Below are positions 24,001 to 35,937 of a stretch of DNA of 64,000 nt, one piece after another. This DNA is from Alitta virens (taxonomy: Eukaryota > Annelida > Polychaeta > Phyllodocida > Nereididae). The position numbers and the translations under genes were made by a program. Each line of letters opens with the position of its first letter. Within the stretch, counting starts at the first letter, position 1. The notes beneath the pieces are model-generated. The model ran no database searches. It worked only from the letters and a program-made list of their open reading frames with translations, and had not been told where the DNA came from. The DNA lies in contig OW028577.1 in the NCBI GenBank assembly GCA_932294295.1, positions 9,320,001 through 9,384,000 of the forward strand. Reading direction: 5' to 3'.

Positions 24001-27000
24001 CTTCCACTCCTTTTGAAGGGGGGAGTTTCTGAATTTGGGGGCTGCCCCGTTTGACACTAGCAGACCCTCAGATGATTGGGCTATATCCGGTGATGGCGAA
24101 CGCCGTTGACCGGAAAGTTGAAGTGCCAGATCAACCAAGGTGATCCAGCTGACATCTACCTGTTGATCTCTGTCCAAGGATGCTTGGTCTGAGGCGGAGG
24201 AGCGAGGGGGGCTACCCAGCCTGGTAAAGACATCAGGAGAATCGTGTTGGTGAGAGTTGAACTGAAGCCTCGCTGGACGGAAGACTCCCTTTCGTGCCGA
24301 CTCCTTGACTGCTGGTCTCCGAAGGAGACTTTTGCGTATCGGTGACTGAGATCTTGAGAATTCAGTCAGTTTCCTCTCCAGCTCTGCAATTTGTATGGTT
24401 AAGTCCCTGGACTGATGGGAACCAGTCGGGGAACAGTTTATGGTCACCCTCTGACTGAGGCATCCCATGGATTTGAAAGCCAGGTGAAGTGAGAAGTGGA
24501 GTGCAACCAGTAGGAATCTACTGGCAGAGGAATCGGTGGAATACTGGTTGTTTGGTCTGCATTTCCATACAATATATGGACATACGATTGGGCTATTGTG
24601 AAATGACCGTCAAAGACGCTGTCGTCATGGTGGCTTCTGGAAACGAACGCCTCTGTAGCACCATTCCCGCTTTCAGCGTGGCAGCAATATTTGCTTGACG
24701 ATCAAACATGTCGAAAAGTAACTAACTATCAATCTAGTAGAATATCAATGCACAGCTTGAAGCACAACAGAGCGAAGTGATAGCTCGAATGACAACCGTA
24801 CAAAGTTGAACAACTGGATGTACGCTGTTGTGAAGTAATCTTAGATTAGGGTCAAACAACACTTACCTGAACGTTATTATCTGAAAGAAAACAGTCTCAG
24901 CTGGGATGTAATCCGCGCACAGTGGCCGATTAATCCCAAAAGCAAGGAATATTTTAGAACCACAACTAGCCGAACAATGAAACATTTTTCTACAAAGCAA
25001 CTGACATGCATTATGAACATTGCTTCAAACATTAAAGTCGTAACAACCAAAAGAATTCACAATATTCAGCGTTTTTACAATCCGGCTCTTTCCGCCTTTT
25101 AGGTCATCCCCGAAACGTTTTTCATGCTGACAGCTTCGGCCTCCAGACATCTTCAGACTATAACAGTGGCAACATCTATCGCTATTCATCGCTGGGTGAT
25201 GGACGAAAGGTCTACAGCAATCTCGTCAACATGTAAACTCGTCAACATGTCAAGTCGTCTACATTTTGGTTAAGCCGCCCACACAGGTTGGTCAAGTCGT
25301 CATCATGGATGACTAGTGGCCAACACATTGGTTAACTCGTCATCATGGCTGGTTAACTCGTCATCATGGCTATCAGACAGCAATCGGACGTTTCAGGGGC
25401 TAGCAATCAACCTGCCGGCGAGGCCACGCCCTCCGCCCGTACGAGCGCCGTACCTCTGTTGGTTTAATATAAATAGACCTGTGGCTAGTATTACATGAAA
25501 TACTGATAACTTCACTTCAAATTAACATTTTTTCAAAATTTAAACAGATTCGGACATTTTGACTAGTATTCGTTGTACACTCTTGGGTACTGCAATGCAT
25601 GTATGATCGAATAATGGTTATCCCTAATTGCTATTCAAACTTATTCCAATTAAGATAAAAGAGAATTTCTCATTAATTAATGATGACGACTTGACCATGT
25701 TTGTTAACGAGTTTACCAAGTTTGATAAAGTCTTTCCTGGCTTAGATAACGACTTAAAGGGGAACTAACCCCTTTTGCACTTTACCTCTCACATGTTAGC
25801 TTGGGTCCATAGAAACAATTCCATGCTTTTCATAACTTGTTTATGTGCACTGGTAATGAAATATCCTGCATTTATTAGCTCCGTTTTGTGAACTACGGAG
25901 GCCGCCATTTTTGGCTTTCCCGGTGTTTTGCACTGACCAGAAATACATCACTGTTGTCTTATAGATCTCAGCCAATGAGAGCCAAGTATTCTGGAGACTG
26001 GCATTGCAATCCAACTGGTGAGAACAACTGTCAACAACAGTTTTAGACACAGGTGTTAATTGCACTTTCAGAGTTTTGTAAAGGGCATGTCACAGTTCTT
26101 ACTGAGTGTCAAGTAATTGCCATTGAACTATTTGAGACAATGTGCAGTAGCCCAGGCTTGTTCAGTTGAACATGGTAATATTCTGTTGTAAGATTGCTAT
26201 TAGTACTGTACACATGGATTAATTGATTTATCATTTAGAGTGGATTAAGAGGATACCCATGTTTTTTTTCTTAAATTGCAAACTGCCCCTGAATCATTAT
26301 AGCAAAGCAGTATTCCAATTCTGTTCCCAGCCATAATATGTTCAGAAATATAGCAATACCAAATATGAGCTTAATTTAATCATAAAGTGATAACATCTAG
26401 CAAATTATGCATATCATATTACATAACTTTTATTTTGCTTTGGACAAAATGAAATGTCAAATATGGGTACTATTAGATAGGAGGCTTCAGATAATATAGA
26501 ATCAGGGTTATTTGCCCATGCAGGGAGCAAATATGCATATACTCATGATTATGAACTGGTAATTGCAATGCCAATCATGCTGTATCCCAAATTACAATTA
26601 ACACCTTGTGTATGCTATCTGTTCTTGTCATTGATTACAATTGCAATGAACAGTGAAACGGATTGCAATTTGTGCAGGATGATAAATTGATTTGTATGTC
26701 TGATATGTATTCAGTACTCAGGACATAAGTGACGTCACTAGCCTTGGTGCCGTGTGCAATAATGGCGGCCCCCAGCGTTTCGGCGGATCGTGAAAATTGT
26801 ACTTATAATTGGCTGAAAACCATACCAAACCCGATTTTAAGACATTTTCTTTCACTGCAATATTTTTTTTTATATCTAATTGAACTTTTAAAATTAACAT
26901 ACAAATCTCCTTCAGTTCCCCTTTAACTAAGAAAGCTGACCACTTTGCTTGATTGTGACGACTTGACTTGAGTGTTGATGAGTTTACTAACTAATAGGGA

Positions 27001-30000
27001 CGACTTCACTTTTTTGAGGATGACTTCACCAGATGACGACTTCGCCTGTTGATGACTTGACCAACAATCGAAAGAAACGGCTACACGCCAAAAAGTCAAC
27101 ACCCAAAACGCCAACAACCAAAAGGTTGAGATTTGAGGAGTAAGATGGTTCTGAAGAGGTTAATTTTAATCAGACCACACCACTCCGGCGTTTCAGCTAG
27201 GGGCTGGCAATAGGCAATCAACCTGCCGGCCAGCCCTTGCCCCCTGCCTGTAGAAGTCTACGTGAGCCGTACCCCCGACGGTTCAATTTAAGTAGGCCTG
27301 TGGCTAGTATTACATGAATTACTGATAGCTTCACTTCCAAATTTAAACACATTCTGAATGGTTAATTTCTAGCAATTTCTAAGGAGCAATGTTTATGGTT
27401 TCACAAAGCAAAAACATAGTAATTGTTCTATTTAAGTTTTTTTGGTGAAATTTTGATATATTACTAGTGTAAATATATAAAAGAAACCTAAAAAACAGCT
27501 TACTCAGATCTATTAATTGACAATTAGAAAAAAATTTACTATAGGCTAAACAAAACAAGGTCGAAAAATGCAAATATTAAGTACTAACTAACGTTGGATT
27601 TAATAGAAATAATAGATGAATATTATTTCGTAATATACATACATGTTGGTTTAAGAGTTAGTGGGAGTATAAATGAAGTGTTTGCATTATACAACTATAG
27701 ACACGCATTGTTTTCAAACTTATAAATATAGTAAACCTGTTGGTTTTAAGGTGTGCACGTTTGTTTAATTTTTGTTGTGAGCTCCTGTAAGCTCACATCA
27801 GGAATGCTAAAAAATCTGTAATATAATAACATATGTTCATGAAAGAGTTTTCTTATGATTTATTTTTGTGAAAAGAAAAACACAGCCTGTCTCGCACACT
27901 CAGCTCTAAATTAGAAATATTAAAAAACTATGTACATAACTTTTTCAGTTGAATAATATGGGCATACTAATGCTGTGATGAAAGTTACTATGGAAAATTC
28001 TCTTCGGTTTATTTTATTTAGGTAATGAGCAATAAATCCTGATCATGTATTATGCATATTAATAATAGTTTTGAAAAGCTTTAATCATTCCTCAGGCCTC
28101 TTGCATATAGTCTTTTGTAAGATTTATATTTCCAATGCACTTAAAATGTCAAATTTAATTATTACTCCTTTTATCATTCCTGAGTGACCTACGGGGAAAT
28201 ACTTGTTCTAATTTGGAGAGCTTTTTCAAAAAAACCTTTCTGTCCCCCCCTCCCCCGGGACATCCCTTACCTGACTTTGTAGATGCAATATCCAGCTCAA
28301 AGCCTGCATTTCCAGCAAATGCCATTTCCAACACACAGGTGATGAACCCTCCATCACTGATATCATGACCTGCCTCTATGAGTCCCTCTGAAGTAAAAGA
28401 TACATATATTGACAGCATATAAGCCATGAAAAGCACTGACCAATCAGACGACACAAATGTCAAGTAAATCAGTGTACATGAACTACACAATAAATCCATG
28501 AAGGTTATCTTGTCCCTGATGATCCGTAGTATTAAGAATTGATTTTGCAGGAACTGTACTGGTCACGTGACGACGCTTAAGCATTGCCTAGCAGAAGGCT
28601 GACGATGACTGTGTGAAATGGTTGAAAGCTTCCTAAAGCAATGTTAGTTCCTGCGAAATGAATTCTTAATACTAAACTACACAATACTTGCCTGCAATGC
28701 ATTTCTGGGTGATCTCAAAAGCACTTTTGAAGACCTCAGGGTTTTCTAAATCAGGGCAGATATTTCCCACTTGTTTGTAGCACTGGGCAAGAGCACTGCC
28801 TCCCAACCTCAAATTTCCCATACCAAGGTCAACATGCAGCAGACAACCTGGTGGCAGAACCCAAGAATCAGTTAATGACTTCATGACAAACATGTTTCTT
28901 CCAATGCATCAACAATATGGGGTAAATAGGTAATGAGCTCACCCTTTCCATCAGGACACTTGAGGTCTGGGGTGACTGTGGCGGTTATGTCGGGGCAAGG
29001 TGCATAAGCTGACACCACCAAAGTACCTGAAACAAATCAATACATCTTGCAGCCAATTTCATAGACTTGGCAACTATACATACTCCAGATGATGTAATAT
29101 GAATCCAGGATTCCCATTGGCTATGGCAATCTCTCAGCCAATGGTAGTCCTGCAGAGACTGGCAGCCTCAGGAATTTCGTTTTTAAATCAATTAAATCTG
29201 ATGTAAGAGACCAATAGGGCCTGCATTTATACATGCGAAGAATCACGCAAATCGCTCTATCCACAGCAGTTTTGGAACGAAGCGCCCAGCGTAGTACAAT
29301 GGCATGGCATATGAATGTGTAAATAATGGGCTTATTACAAACATTTAGAGAATATAATATTCACCGAAAGAGTTGGAATATTCATGCCTAAGTATGTTTA
29401 GAGTGTTGTCAGAGCAAAATAAGCCAAAATTTCCTTCAAATCACAGAGGATATCAGTGAGGTGAGAGATGGCCTTTTGTTTTCGTTTTCCACTGGTCATT
29501 AAATAAACTTCTAGGGAAAAAGTGCAGTATAGTGGACCCAAATTATTGACCATATTTAGCGAGCCTCATTGCCAGGCCTATGACGTAAAATGCTTGAATT
29601 CAATGAGTGACGTCACAAACTAACGACGGCGGTGAGGCAAGAATGCAAGGTAACAATAATTTATTTCACTTTTTCTTGGCGGCTGCCACCCCCAAACCCC
29701 CGCTACTCTCCACAAATGTATTCTTATTGCGTGCCAGTCATTATTTCATGTTTCATGGATGCCAAATATGGTCAATAATTTGGGTCTGCTATACTGCACT
29801 AAACACACATCTAGCGTGCATTTTGGTCCATTTGTGATTTTCGGGAATAGTTTAGGATATCCTTGTGCTAAGACAGTTGAACAAGTAATCCACCTTTGTT
29901 CTGACCAGCCGTATTCATTACTATGGCACTCGGCCCAGCTCTGGAGAGAGCACAAAATATACAATTACCTGGAGCTTTAATGACTTCTTTGTTCAGACGT

Positions 30001-33000
30001 GCAGCCATACTCAGCGAGTCCTTGCCTCCATCAATGGCAATTCCCAGTTCACTCATGAGTTTACACATAGCTTCACAAGCATCGTACAATGCCGCACCTT
30101 CTCCAGGTAACTTTGCAGCCCACATCCAATTGCCACTACATTTCACATCCTGTCAAATTGACAATGTTTAAGAGATCTTGAGTAACTTTACCATTTTAAA
30201 AATTTTCATCACACAGTACTTTTGAATAATAAAGGTATTTGGTATTTCAATATTCTATACCTGTAATTTAGATATTCTGGCAAATACTAAATTGGTGAGG
30301 ACTTCCCCAACAGTCATACGAGCACCACAAGCAGGGTCTACAAGTCCTTTGATTGGCTGTTCACCAATAGCTGTGGCTCCTCCAACCTGAAAATAAACCA
30401 TATGTTTCAAAATTACCAGGTCAACACAGTCACAGCAATAACAATTTCATAACAAGGCCTCACTCTACCTTATCAAAATGTGACAATGCAACAACAGCTA
30501 CATCAGCCAAAGGAGTGTGAAGTGGGCCAACACACTGCTGCTGCGCAACAAGACCAGTGACTGACCGGTCCACCTTGTTGGTCAAATAGCGCTTGGAGGC
30601 AACTGATGGTAGTCTCAATACACGATTCAAGGCATCTTTGACCGTGAGATCCTTTGGCAGCTCCAACTCTTTGAGTTCTGGTGACACTCTATGCAAGTTG
30701 AACACCTGTACAAAACATAAGGAACTTGATTAGGTTAACATTCACCATAAAAAGGATAATTAATAAAAAAGCTATGTCTGCAACATGAAACTATTGCTTG
30801 GAAATACTGTACCTTTTGAGGCATTGAACCTAAGACATACTCCAACTCCAGATCTACTGGGTACTGGAACAATGGTTTACCCCTTTTGGAAGATTTTTCC
30901 TCACTGTCATCACCCCTGTGGCGATCATCTTCCAACCTGATCTGCACCAGAAAAATGTGATGATAGATAAATTCTGCAACAAGTCATCCCAGCTTGTGAT
31001 TGCAATAGAAAACACTGCATCACCCACCTTACCGTCACCAGTGATTTTGCCAACAAAAGACACATCACACTTCTCTCGTTTGGCAAGTTGCTCAAGTAGC
31101 AGTTTGTCTGATGGTTTTACAAGAGCAGCATTACTCTCCTGGTACTCTGCTCCCCAAATTTCAAGAACAGTCAAAGTAGGATCACCAAGTTTAAACGTGC
31201 CAGCTTGAATCAGTGCACCTTCTGGTTCACAAATTTCCTTTAGTACATTGCCTGAAATCATATAATTGTGACTTGAGACACATAAACATTAATTAACTTA
31301 CTTACAATTTGATGCCTACAATGTTTACAAAATACTTCCAAATAACATCAGCTACAAAGTCGTCCTGATACGATTCTTGAATGAAAAATCAACTGTATTA
31401 TAACCCATAGCGATACAGTGTGGCTTTGAACATATACTCACCATTTCCTCCAGCTCCTTGATCATGTATACTGCATATAGGATTTGCATCATCCATCTCA
31501 ATACAGGCCCTGATGATTCGATTCATCTTTTGCTCCATTTCAGCATCTCCGCGCTGCACGGCTCCAAAGTCTAACTCAGATTGATTGTCTCCTTGAACTT
31601 GGATGGAAGATGCTGCCCCACCTCCTAGTCCAATGCGATACACTGGTCCTCCTACTTTCACAACCTCCATGTCTGAAATACGCACACATTATATCTGAGC
31701 AACATTGCAATTATGTTTCATCTGACACCTCACTCATTCACAACACTCCAGGTTATTTGAGCAACACACCGATATATAGCAAAGCATGAATTTAAATGTT
31801 ATATATCTTGTGAACGCTACCTTTTTCAGGGGCCAGTTTCTTGGTGTGTATGTCCTCCATAGAACCGATTCCACCACTGAACATGATTGGTTTTACCCAC
31901 TCCCGACGATCACCATTTGGCATAACAAGTCCAAAGGATCTAGCAAATCCAGCAAGGACAGGTTCACCAAACTTGTTTCCATAATCTGAAGCACCATTGC
32001 TGGCTTCAATTGCAACTTCCAGTGGGGCAGCAAACTGTGATGGATATTGTAAAGTACTGTCTTCCCATGGCTGAGAATAGCCTGAAACATCAAAGACAAC
32101 AGAACGAAAATCACCCAAAGCATGAAAGGACACTTAGGAGACAGAACATTGATTGCAAAGGTAAACAACTAAATCAAAGCTTTACTACTCACAAGAATAT
32201 TTATTTAGTTTTTATTCACTTACATTCAGCATTCCCAATGCCTGAAACACTTTAATGTCTGATAAATAATCTATACAATTTATAATTTTTTGATTCCAAT
32301 GACTCACCAGGAATATTAAGATTTCCAAATGAATAACCAGCTGTTCCTGCAATAACATGAGCTCCTCTCCCTGTAGCCTGGACGTCCCTGATTCTGCCTC
32401 CAGTTCCAGTAGTGGCTCCTGGAAATGGGGCTACACCTGAAGATAAAAAGACAAATCAATGGCATAAACAATAATATAATATTATAATTTGATTAGAACA
32501 TCTGCAAGATAGGCTGGCATACTACAAAAGAGAATCTTAAAGAGGCAATGTTACAACTAGACTTTGCTATACAATTTACACACTACATGTATACACAGCA
32601 TGACTATGCATTACTCACCTGTTGGAAAATTGTGAGTCTCAGCAGTGAAAATAATATGCCTAGTACTCTGGGGAGATTCCTTGAAAACACTTGCCTCCTG
32701 AGGTGAGCACGGCTTCAGAGTTTTAACTTTGTATCCTTCAATAGCACTGGAACGAGGAGGAGTGACTGGTATAAATTGACAAGTCACACAAGAGAGTTAG
32801 CTGGTAATTAAAAAATTTGCAAAATATCAAAATGCAACACAAAATGCACACCTGCTATTGTCATTGAACTTGATCACACTGTTTTTGTTGCTGGTCTTCT
32901 GTGTTGACATCACCATGGACAATAATGATTCCGGTTTATCTTCTTCATCAACAATCATCTTTCCCCTGAAAAACCAGTGTCTACTGTGTTCGCTGCAATC

Positions 33001-35444
33001 CAAAAGAAATGTCACTGTTACCACACAATGTATGGGAGTCTGCCAGACTCAGTACAACTCAAAGCTCTATGCATTCATCCAAAAATCGGGGAGTCAATCC
33101 CAGATTTAAATTTTTGAGCAAAAATGTAAGAAACATTTTCAGTTCTGCAGTAAATTTTTTATTGCTATATTTATCTGAAGGCTCCATCATTTCATTTCTT
33201 TTATTTCTCTTGTGAACAAAGGCTGTCAGGAATGTTGCGACTGAATGCGCTTGTCAGCATTAATTTTGTTGTCTGGGAGTACGACGGACTCCTAAACGGA
33301 CTAAACTTATGAGCCTGTGACAAAATCGTAATTTCAAGCCCTGCTATTACATTATGTGAACTGCACATTATGCATGGGACATGTGTAAAAATGTTGACAA
33401 TACTCGCCTGTTGGACTGAGCAAGGTCAAAGCACTCCACTGAAGTGGGATTTCTCTTGACTTTTTCTTGAAATAGTTTGGTATAATACTCCAGATCCCAT
33501 GAATCAAATGCCAAGCCTGAAAATTAAAACAATAAATACTTTTCTCCTCCAAATTTCTTGAAATATGCAATATAACAGAATTTAATGGTAACCACCTAAA
33601 ACAGTGTTGGTTTCCTCCAAAGCACTCTGTCCTTTTCCAAGTATGTCAACTTCAAAAGTGTTTTCGGGGTGAATACCAACATCAAAATTTTCTAAAGGCT
33701 TCAAATACCTGAATTAGAACAGACAATGCATTAATTATAATATCAATCCATTCACATTTGTATGCTCCATTAGCTCTCAATCACATGACTCAGTAATCCT
33801 CAGGAGCCCTCAGGTGATACACAAGATACTCATACCTGCACTGTGTCATCTTATCATGGAGAACAGCAACAATTGAATTTTCGGTTTTCTCAGTAAAAAT
33901 TGGTCCATCACCAGAGCCTTTCAGTGAGCCCTCGAGGAAGTAACGAGTAGAGCATTCAACACGTCGTACGTTTGTGGCACCAGCAGAATGGCAAATGGAC
34001 GTTGCATTGGTAGAAAATGCTGTGCAGAAATTCAACCTGTACCAAGCAATTGTTTAATAAATAAAGTAAATTGAATGCCAGTTCCATACAAGGTCTGTAT
34101 ATATATGTTTCACATGTCTTTTAATTGATTCTAAATAATCTCAATAAAATGATGCTTTGATAAACTAGACCTGTTGGCTCTCATGACAGAGAAACAGACA
34201 AGTTAATACAATGTTGAGGTCTCAAGACTACTGAAAATTTTTCCATAAAATAATTCGAAATAATTTATGAATTATAGGTACAACATCAAACTTAATGCAT
34301 TTTTGCAGCTAAAAGCAATTAGTATAATGACATACTAATACTTGTCATATAGGATCTAATTGCATTAAATTACAATTTACCCTAAACCATGTTAACCGCC
34401 ACACTTAATCATGTTAATTGGTGGCTTGGTCTCAAGTGCAATTAACACATATATGTATGTCACATAGTCAGGTAACTATCTAATAATTCAGGTGTCCTGG
34501 AAAGTTAAGGGTATATATGTATCTTGGAGGTGTCACCCTTATTACATATTTATGCACCATGTGTGTCGTAATGATATCTGTACAACTAAATGCATATATA
34601 TGTAATATGAATAAAATTATTCTGAGTTCTGAGTTCTAAGTGCAATTTTGGGAATCTGACAAATTGGGATCTGTCCCTCCTGTGAAGCTTCACAGCAAGT
34701 AGTTCTTATATTCACCACCAGAGGCATTACAGTAGAGCTGCATTCAAGGCCAAGTGCCATAAAATCGGCAAAATATACCGCGAAAATAGCCAATTTTCTC
34801 AATAAAGGGCTGTTATTTCCAAAATCCATATATTCAGCCATCTGCATGCTTAGTGGCTCAGTTTAATACCATTTAGGGACCCTCCCACTTGCTCCCCAAT
34901 AGTGGCTGGATTACGACAGTATCAAAACAATCCACCACCTCACCTCTCATGACAGAGAAGTGGATGCAATGACAGAGAACCCAGATGATATTATCCTAAA
35001 ACTAATAAAAAGTTCACAATCAAACAAACCTCGGCCCAATCTCAATCAGGCATTGGCCATTTTCTTTGGCATTTGGTAAGAAACTACTGTTTCCAATGCT
35101 GGTATCTTGAAAAGGTGTTCCTAATATCCATCTCAGCTTTTGGTGAACCTCCTCAGGAATCTCTGCATTAGAAAAAAGTACTCAACTTCAAATGAACTTA
35201 AATACAGATATTGCAGCTCTTTGTTAACAATGAATCAAGATTATTGATGTAAAAAAACAAAAACAAAAAACAACTTAAGTTTGTTTATACCTGAACTAGC
35301 ATCTTCAAACTCGATGTAGAAACAGAATTCTGTCAAAAATAATTTCAAAGAAATTCCCGGGGCAGCTGTTTCGATCTTTTCTTCCAAGACATTCTTTGTT
35401 CCCTTACTGAGGGCTTCATTCTTGTAAAGTTTTAATACAGACAT
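18095..35444 (-). CDS. PFAS: Phosphoribosylformylglycinamidine synthase (FGAM synthase / FGAR amidotransferase), complete
   Basis: Cytosolic enzyme of the fourth step of de novo purine synthesis (FGAR + Gln + ATP to FGAM). Coding exons in order: 35292-35444, 35030-35162, 33836-34036, 33596-33708, 33408-33516, 32852-32992, 32619-32765, 32308-32436, 31821-32081, 31442-31672, 31028-31251, 30813-30941, 30469-30705, 30261-30386, 29969-30149, 28943-29026, 28692-28847, 28271-28387, 19976-20121, 19634-19850, 19242-19454, 18943-19098, 18712-18852, 18095-18402. The sum is 4053 nt, giving 1350 aa (human 1338). Motifs: [82 protein letters not shown], and the class I amidotransferase nucleophile in GVCNGCQ (Cys about 1180) with MPHPER. 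Two introns use GC donors (28690-28691, 33406-33407). The 28270-20122 intron is 8.15 kb and packed with transposons. A 5'UTR acceptor at 35472 implies an upstream non-coding exon. Confidence 0.98.
20257..20631. repeat. DIRS terminal repeat structure
   Basis: 20257-20298 and 20501-20541 are near-perfect inverted copies (GGATAGGACCTATCTCTATG core). 20287-20336 and 20581-20631 are direct copies (CCACAGACATATTGTCATG followed by AAGAGCATGA and GATTAGATGTGC). Between them is a GC-rich stretch with CACGTG and TGCGCATGCA. This combination fits the inverted terminal and internal complementary regions of DIRS elements. I could not find the matching repeat on the gag side. Confidence 0.6.
20938..21837 (-). 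pseudogene. DIRS tyrosine recombinase, broken by a SINE
   Basis: The N-terminal half (21640-21837) has [18 protein letters not shown] and [17 protein letters not shown], with the first catalytic Arg. The C-terminal half (20938-21201) has [12 protein letters not shown] (HxxR box) and [19 protein letters not shown] (catalytic Tyr). The two halves are separated by the SINE at 21337-21522 and by further frame breaks, so no functional recombinase is encoded. Confidence 0.8.
21325..21534 (-). mobile_element. tRNA-Gly(TCC)-derived SINE with target duplication
   Basis: The SINE occupies about 21337-21522 on the minus strand. The tRNA-like head at 21449-21519 has A box TAGCTCAGTGG, anticodon loop CTTCCAA (TCC, plus-strand 21484-21486) and B box GGGTTCGATTCCC. 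A body of about 120 bp follows. The acceptor stem does not pair, so it is not a working tRNA. GTCCTGAAAAGG (21325-21336) and GTCCTGCAAAGG (21523-21534) flank it as a 12-bp target duplication with one mismatch. It interrupts the DIRS recombinase frame and is therefore younger than that element. Confidence 0.8.
22421..22480 (+). repeat. Possible tRNA-Ser/Leu-like SINE fragment
   Basis: GGCGTGGCCGAGTGGTT (A-box type of Ser/Leu tRNAs) is followed about 30 nt later by an imperfect B-box-like stretch. No folded tRNA, terminator or target duplication was seen. It may be chance within the DIRS sequence. Confidence 0.25.
22858..23574 (-). pseudogene. DIRS reverse transcriptase/RNase H, internally deleted
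   Basis: The RT fingers and palm start (23212-23574) are well preserved, and RNase H-like sequence follows at 22858-23180. Between [12 protein letters not shown] and the RNase H-like MDAS box only about 17 residues remain, where the family normally has the catalytic YxDD and about a hundred more. The active centre is therefore missing, and the frame shifts at least twice. Confidence 0.75.
23632..24468 (-). pseudogene. DIRS gag-like ORF, 278 aa
   Basis: Open for 278 codons directly upstream of the RT and in the same orientation. It is rich in Ser, Arg and Pro, with an early stretch ([15 protein letters not shown]) that could form a coiled coil. Gag proteins of this group are poorly conserved, so the call rests on position. 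An overlapping frame at 23528-24007 links it to the RT, suggesting a frameshift. Confidence 0.5.
25216..27370. repeat. Composite repeat: motif arrays plus two ~190-bp direct copies
   Basis: 25216-25375 contains several copies of a (A/G)CTCGTCATCATGG or GTCAAGTCGTCAT motif. 25683-25753 and 26950-27075 contain the reverse complement (GATGACGACTTGACC). Two diverged direct copies, about 25376-25560 and 27180-27370, share CAATCAACCTGCCGG and GCCTGTGGCTAGTATTACATGAA-type blocks. The arrangement suggests a non-autonomous element with subterminal repeats, or a duplicated short element, later interrupted by the TTAA element at 25758-26922. Family not recognised. Confidence 0.55.
25758..26922. mobile_element. 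TTAA-flanked TIR element (piggyBac-type signature), non-autonomous
   Basis: Terminal inverted repeat AGGGGAACT at both ends, each directly flanked by TTAA (25754-25757 and 26923-26926). The TTAA duplication is the piggyBac-superfamily hallmark, but there is no transposase in the 1165 bp. Short ORFs at 25841-26065 and 26729-26926 have no known domain. A CpG-containing stretch near 26725-26790 includes TGACGTCA and ATAATGGCGGCC. Confidence 0.65.
27371..28270. other. Unassigned PFAS intron sequence
   Basis: AT-rich, with no coding frame, tRNA-like boxes or clear inverted ends that I can see, up to the exon ending at 28271. Confidence 0.4.
28527..28674. mobile_element. 148-bp MITE next to a GC splice donor in PFAS
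   Basis: TAGTATTAAGAATTGATTTT plus GCAGGAACT at the left is matched by the reverse complement at the right (28644-28674), with TA at each outer edge. It begins 16 nt downstream of the GC donor of PFAS exon 28692-28847, in transcript orientation, and fills much of that intron. Confidence 0.7.
29027..29968. other. PFAS intron with unassigned sequence
   Basis: A 942-bp intron containing a small CCATTGGCTATGGCAATC / CTCAGCCAATGG inverted motif near 29116-29145 and a TGACGTCA-bearing stretch near 29608. Short ORFs on both strands (29607-29980) have no recognised domain. Confidence 0.35.
34037..35029. other. PFAS intron 2, nothing recognised
   Basis: AT-rich, with a short TCTGAGT tandem repeat near 34620. 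The 76-codon ORF at 34617-34847 shows no domain. Confidence 0.35.
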
Positions 35445-35937
35445 CCTTGTTCTATTGGCCCAAGGCGCATCACTGAAACAAAAAAAATAAATATCAATGA
35501 AGTTTCAGTAGTCACTTGAAAGATTTTTCATTATGTAGGCCTAGTGTAAAAAATAAATTTCATCTTTATATATGGACTTCAATTTACGAAATTAATTGCT
35601 GAGAAGTTTTTCGTTTCCATGAATTTATTGATATATATACGATCCCGGCTCACATAGATTATATACCTCCATGATTATATTAACATGGAGCTAGGGGGCA
35701 ACTGCTCTTTCAACATTTGTTCAAGTGCTCAAATGGTAGAGGATCGTGTTGCTATCCAAGGTTCATAATATTACACCAGGGGGCAGTTGTAAACGAATTC
35801 GGTGTAACAGGGCTTCCCCAAACTTGGCACGGAATTCCCTTCGTGACCAGTATACGACGCAGTATCGGAGATCGCCATATAGAGGAACTTATAGTGATTC
35901 TTTTGGTCAGAGTGGTACAGCATGAACGAGAAGAACG

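Larger units (their letters stand above)
20240..24900 (-). mobile_element. Decayed DIRS-type tyrosine-recombinase retrotransposon (in PFAS intron 18)
   Basis: In transcript order it has a gag-like frame, an RT with the DIRS-style [24 protein letters not shown] and [18 protein letters not shown] motifs, an RNase H-like part ([44 protein letters not shown]), a VDLFATHLN segment, and a tyrosine recombinase. The 3' end carries inverted and direct repeats rather than LTRs, as expected for DIRS. It lies in the same orientation as PFAS. Many frameshifts and a SINE insertion show it is dead. The right boundary was not located. Confidence 0.85.

Noticed and set aside
32965..32968. Possible intron inside PFAS exon 32852-32992
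   Set aside because: A CAG occurs there on the minus strand, but the reading [12 protein letters not shown] is continuous and conserved, so the true acceptor is at 32993-32995.
33009..33215. ORF of 68 aa in a PFAS intron
   Set aside because: Intronic and without conserved residues; the flanking exons join correctly without it.
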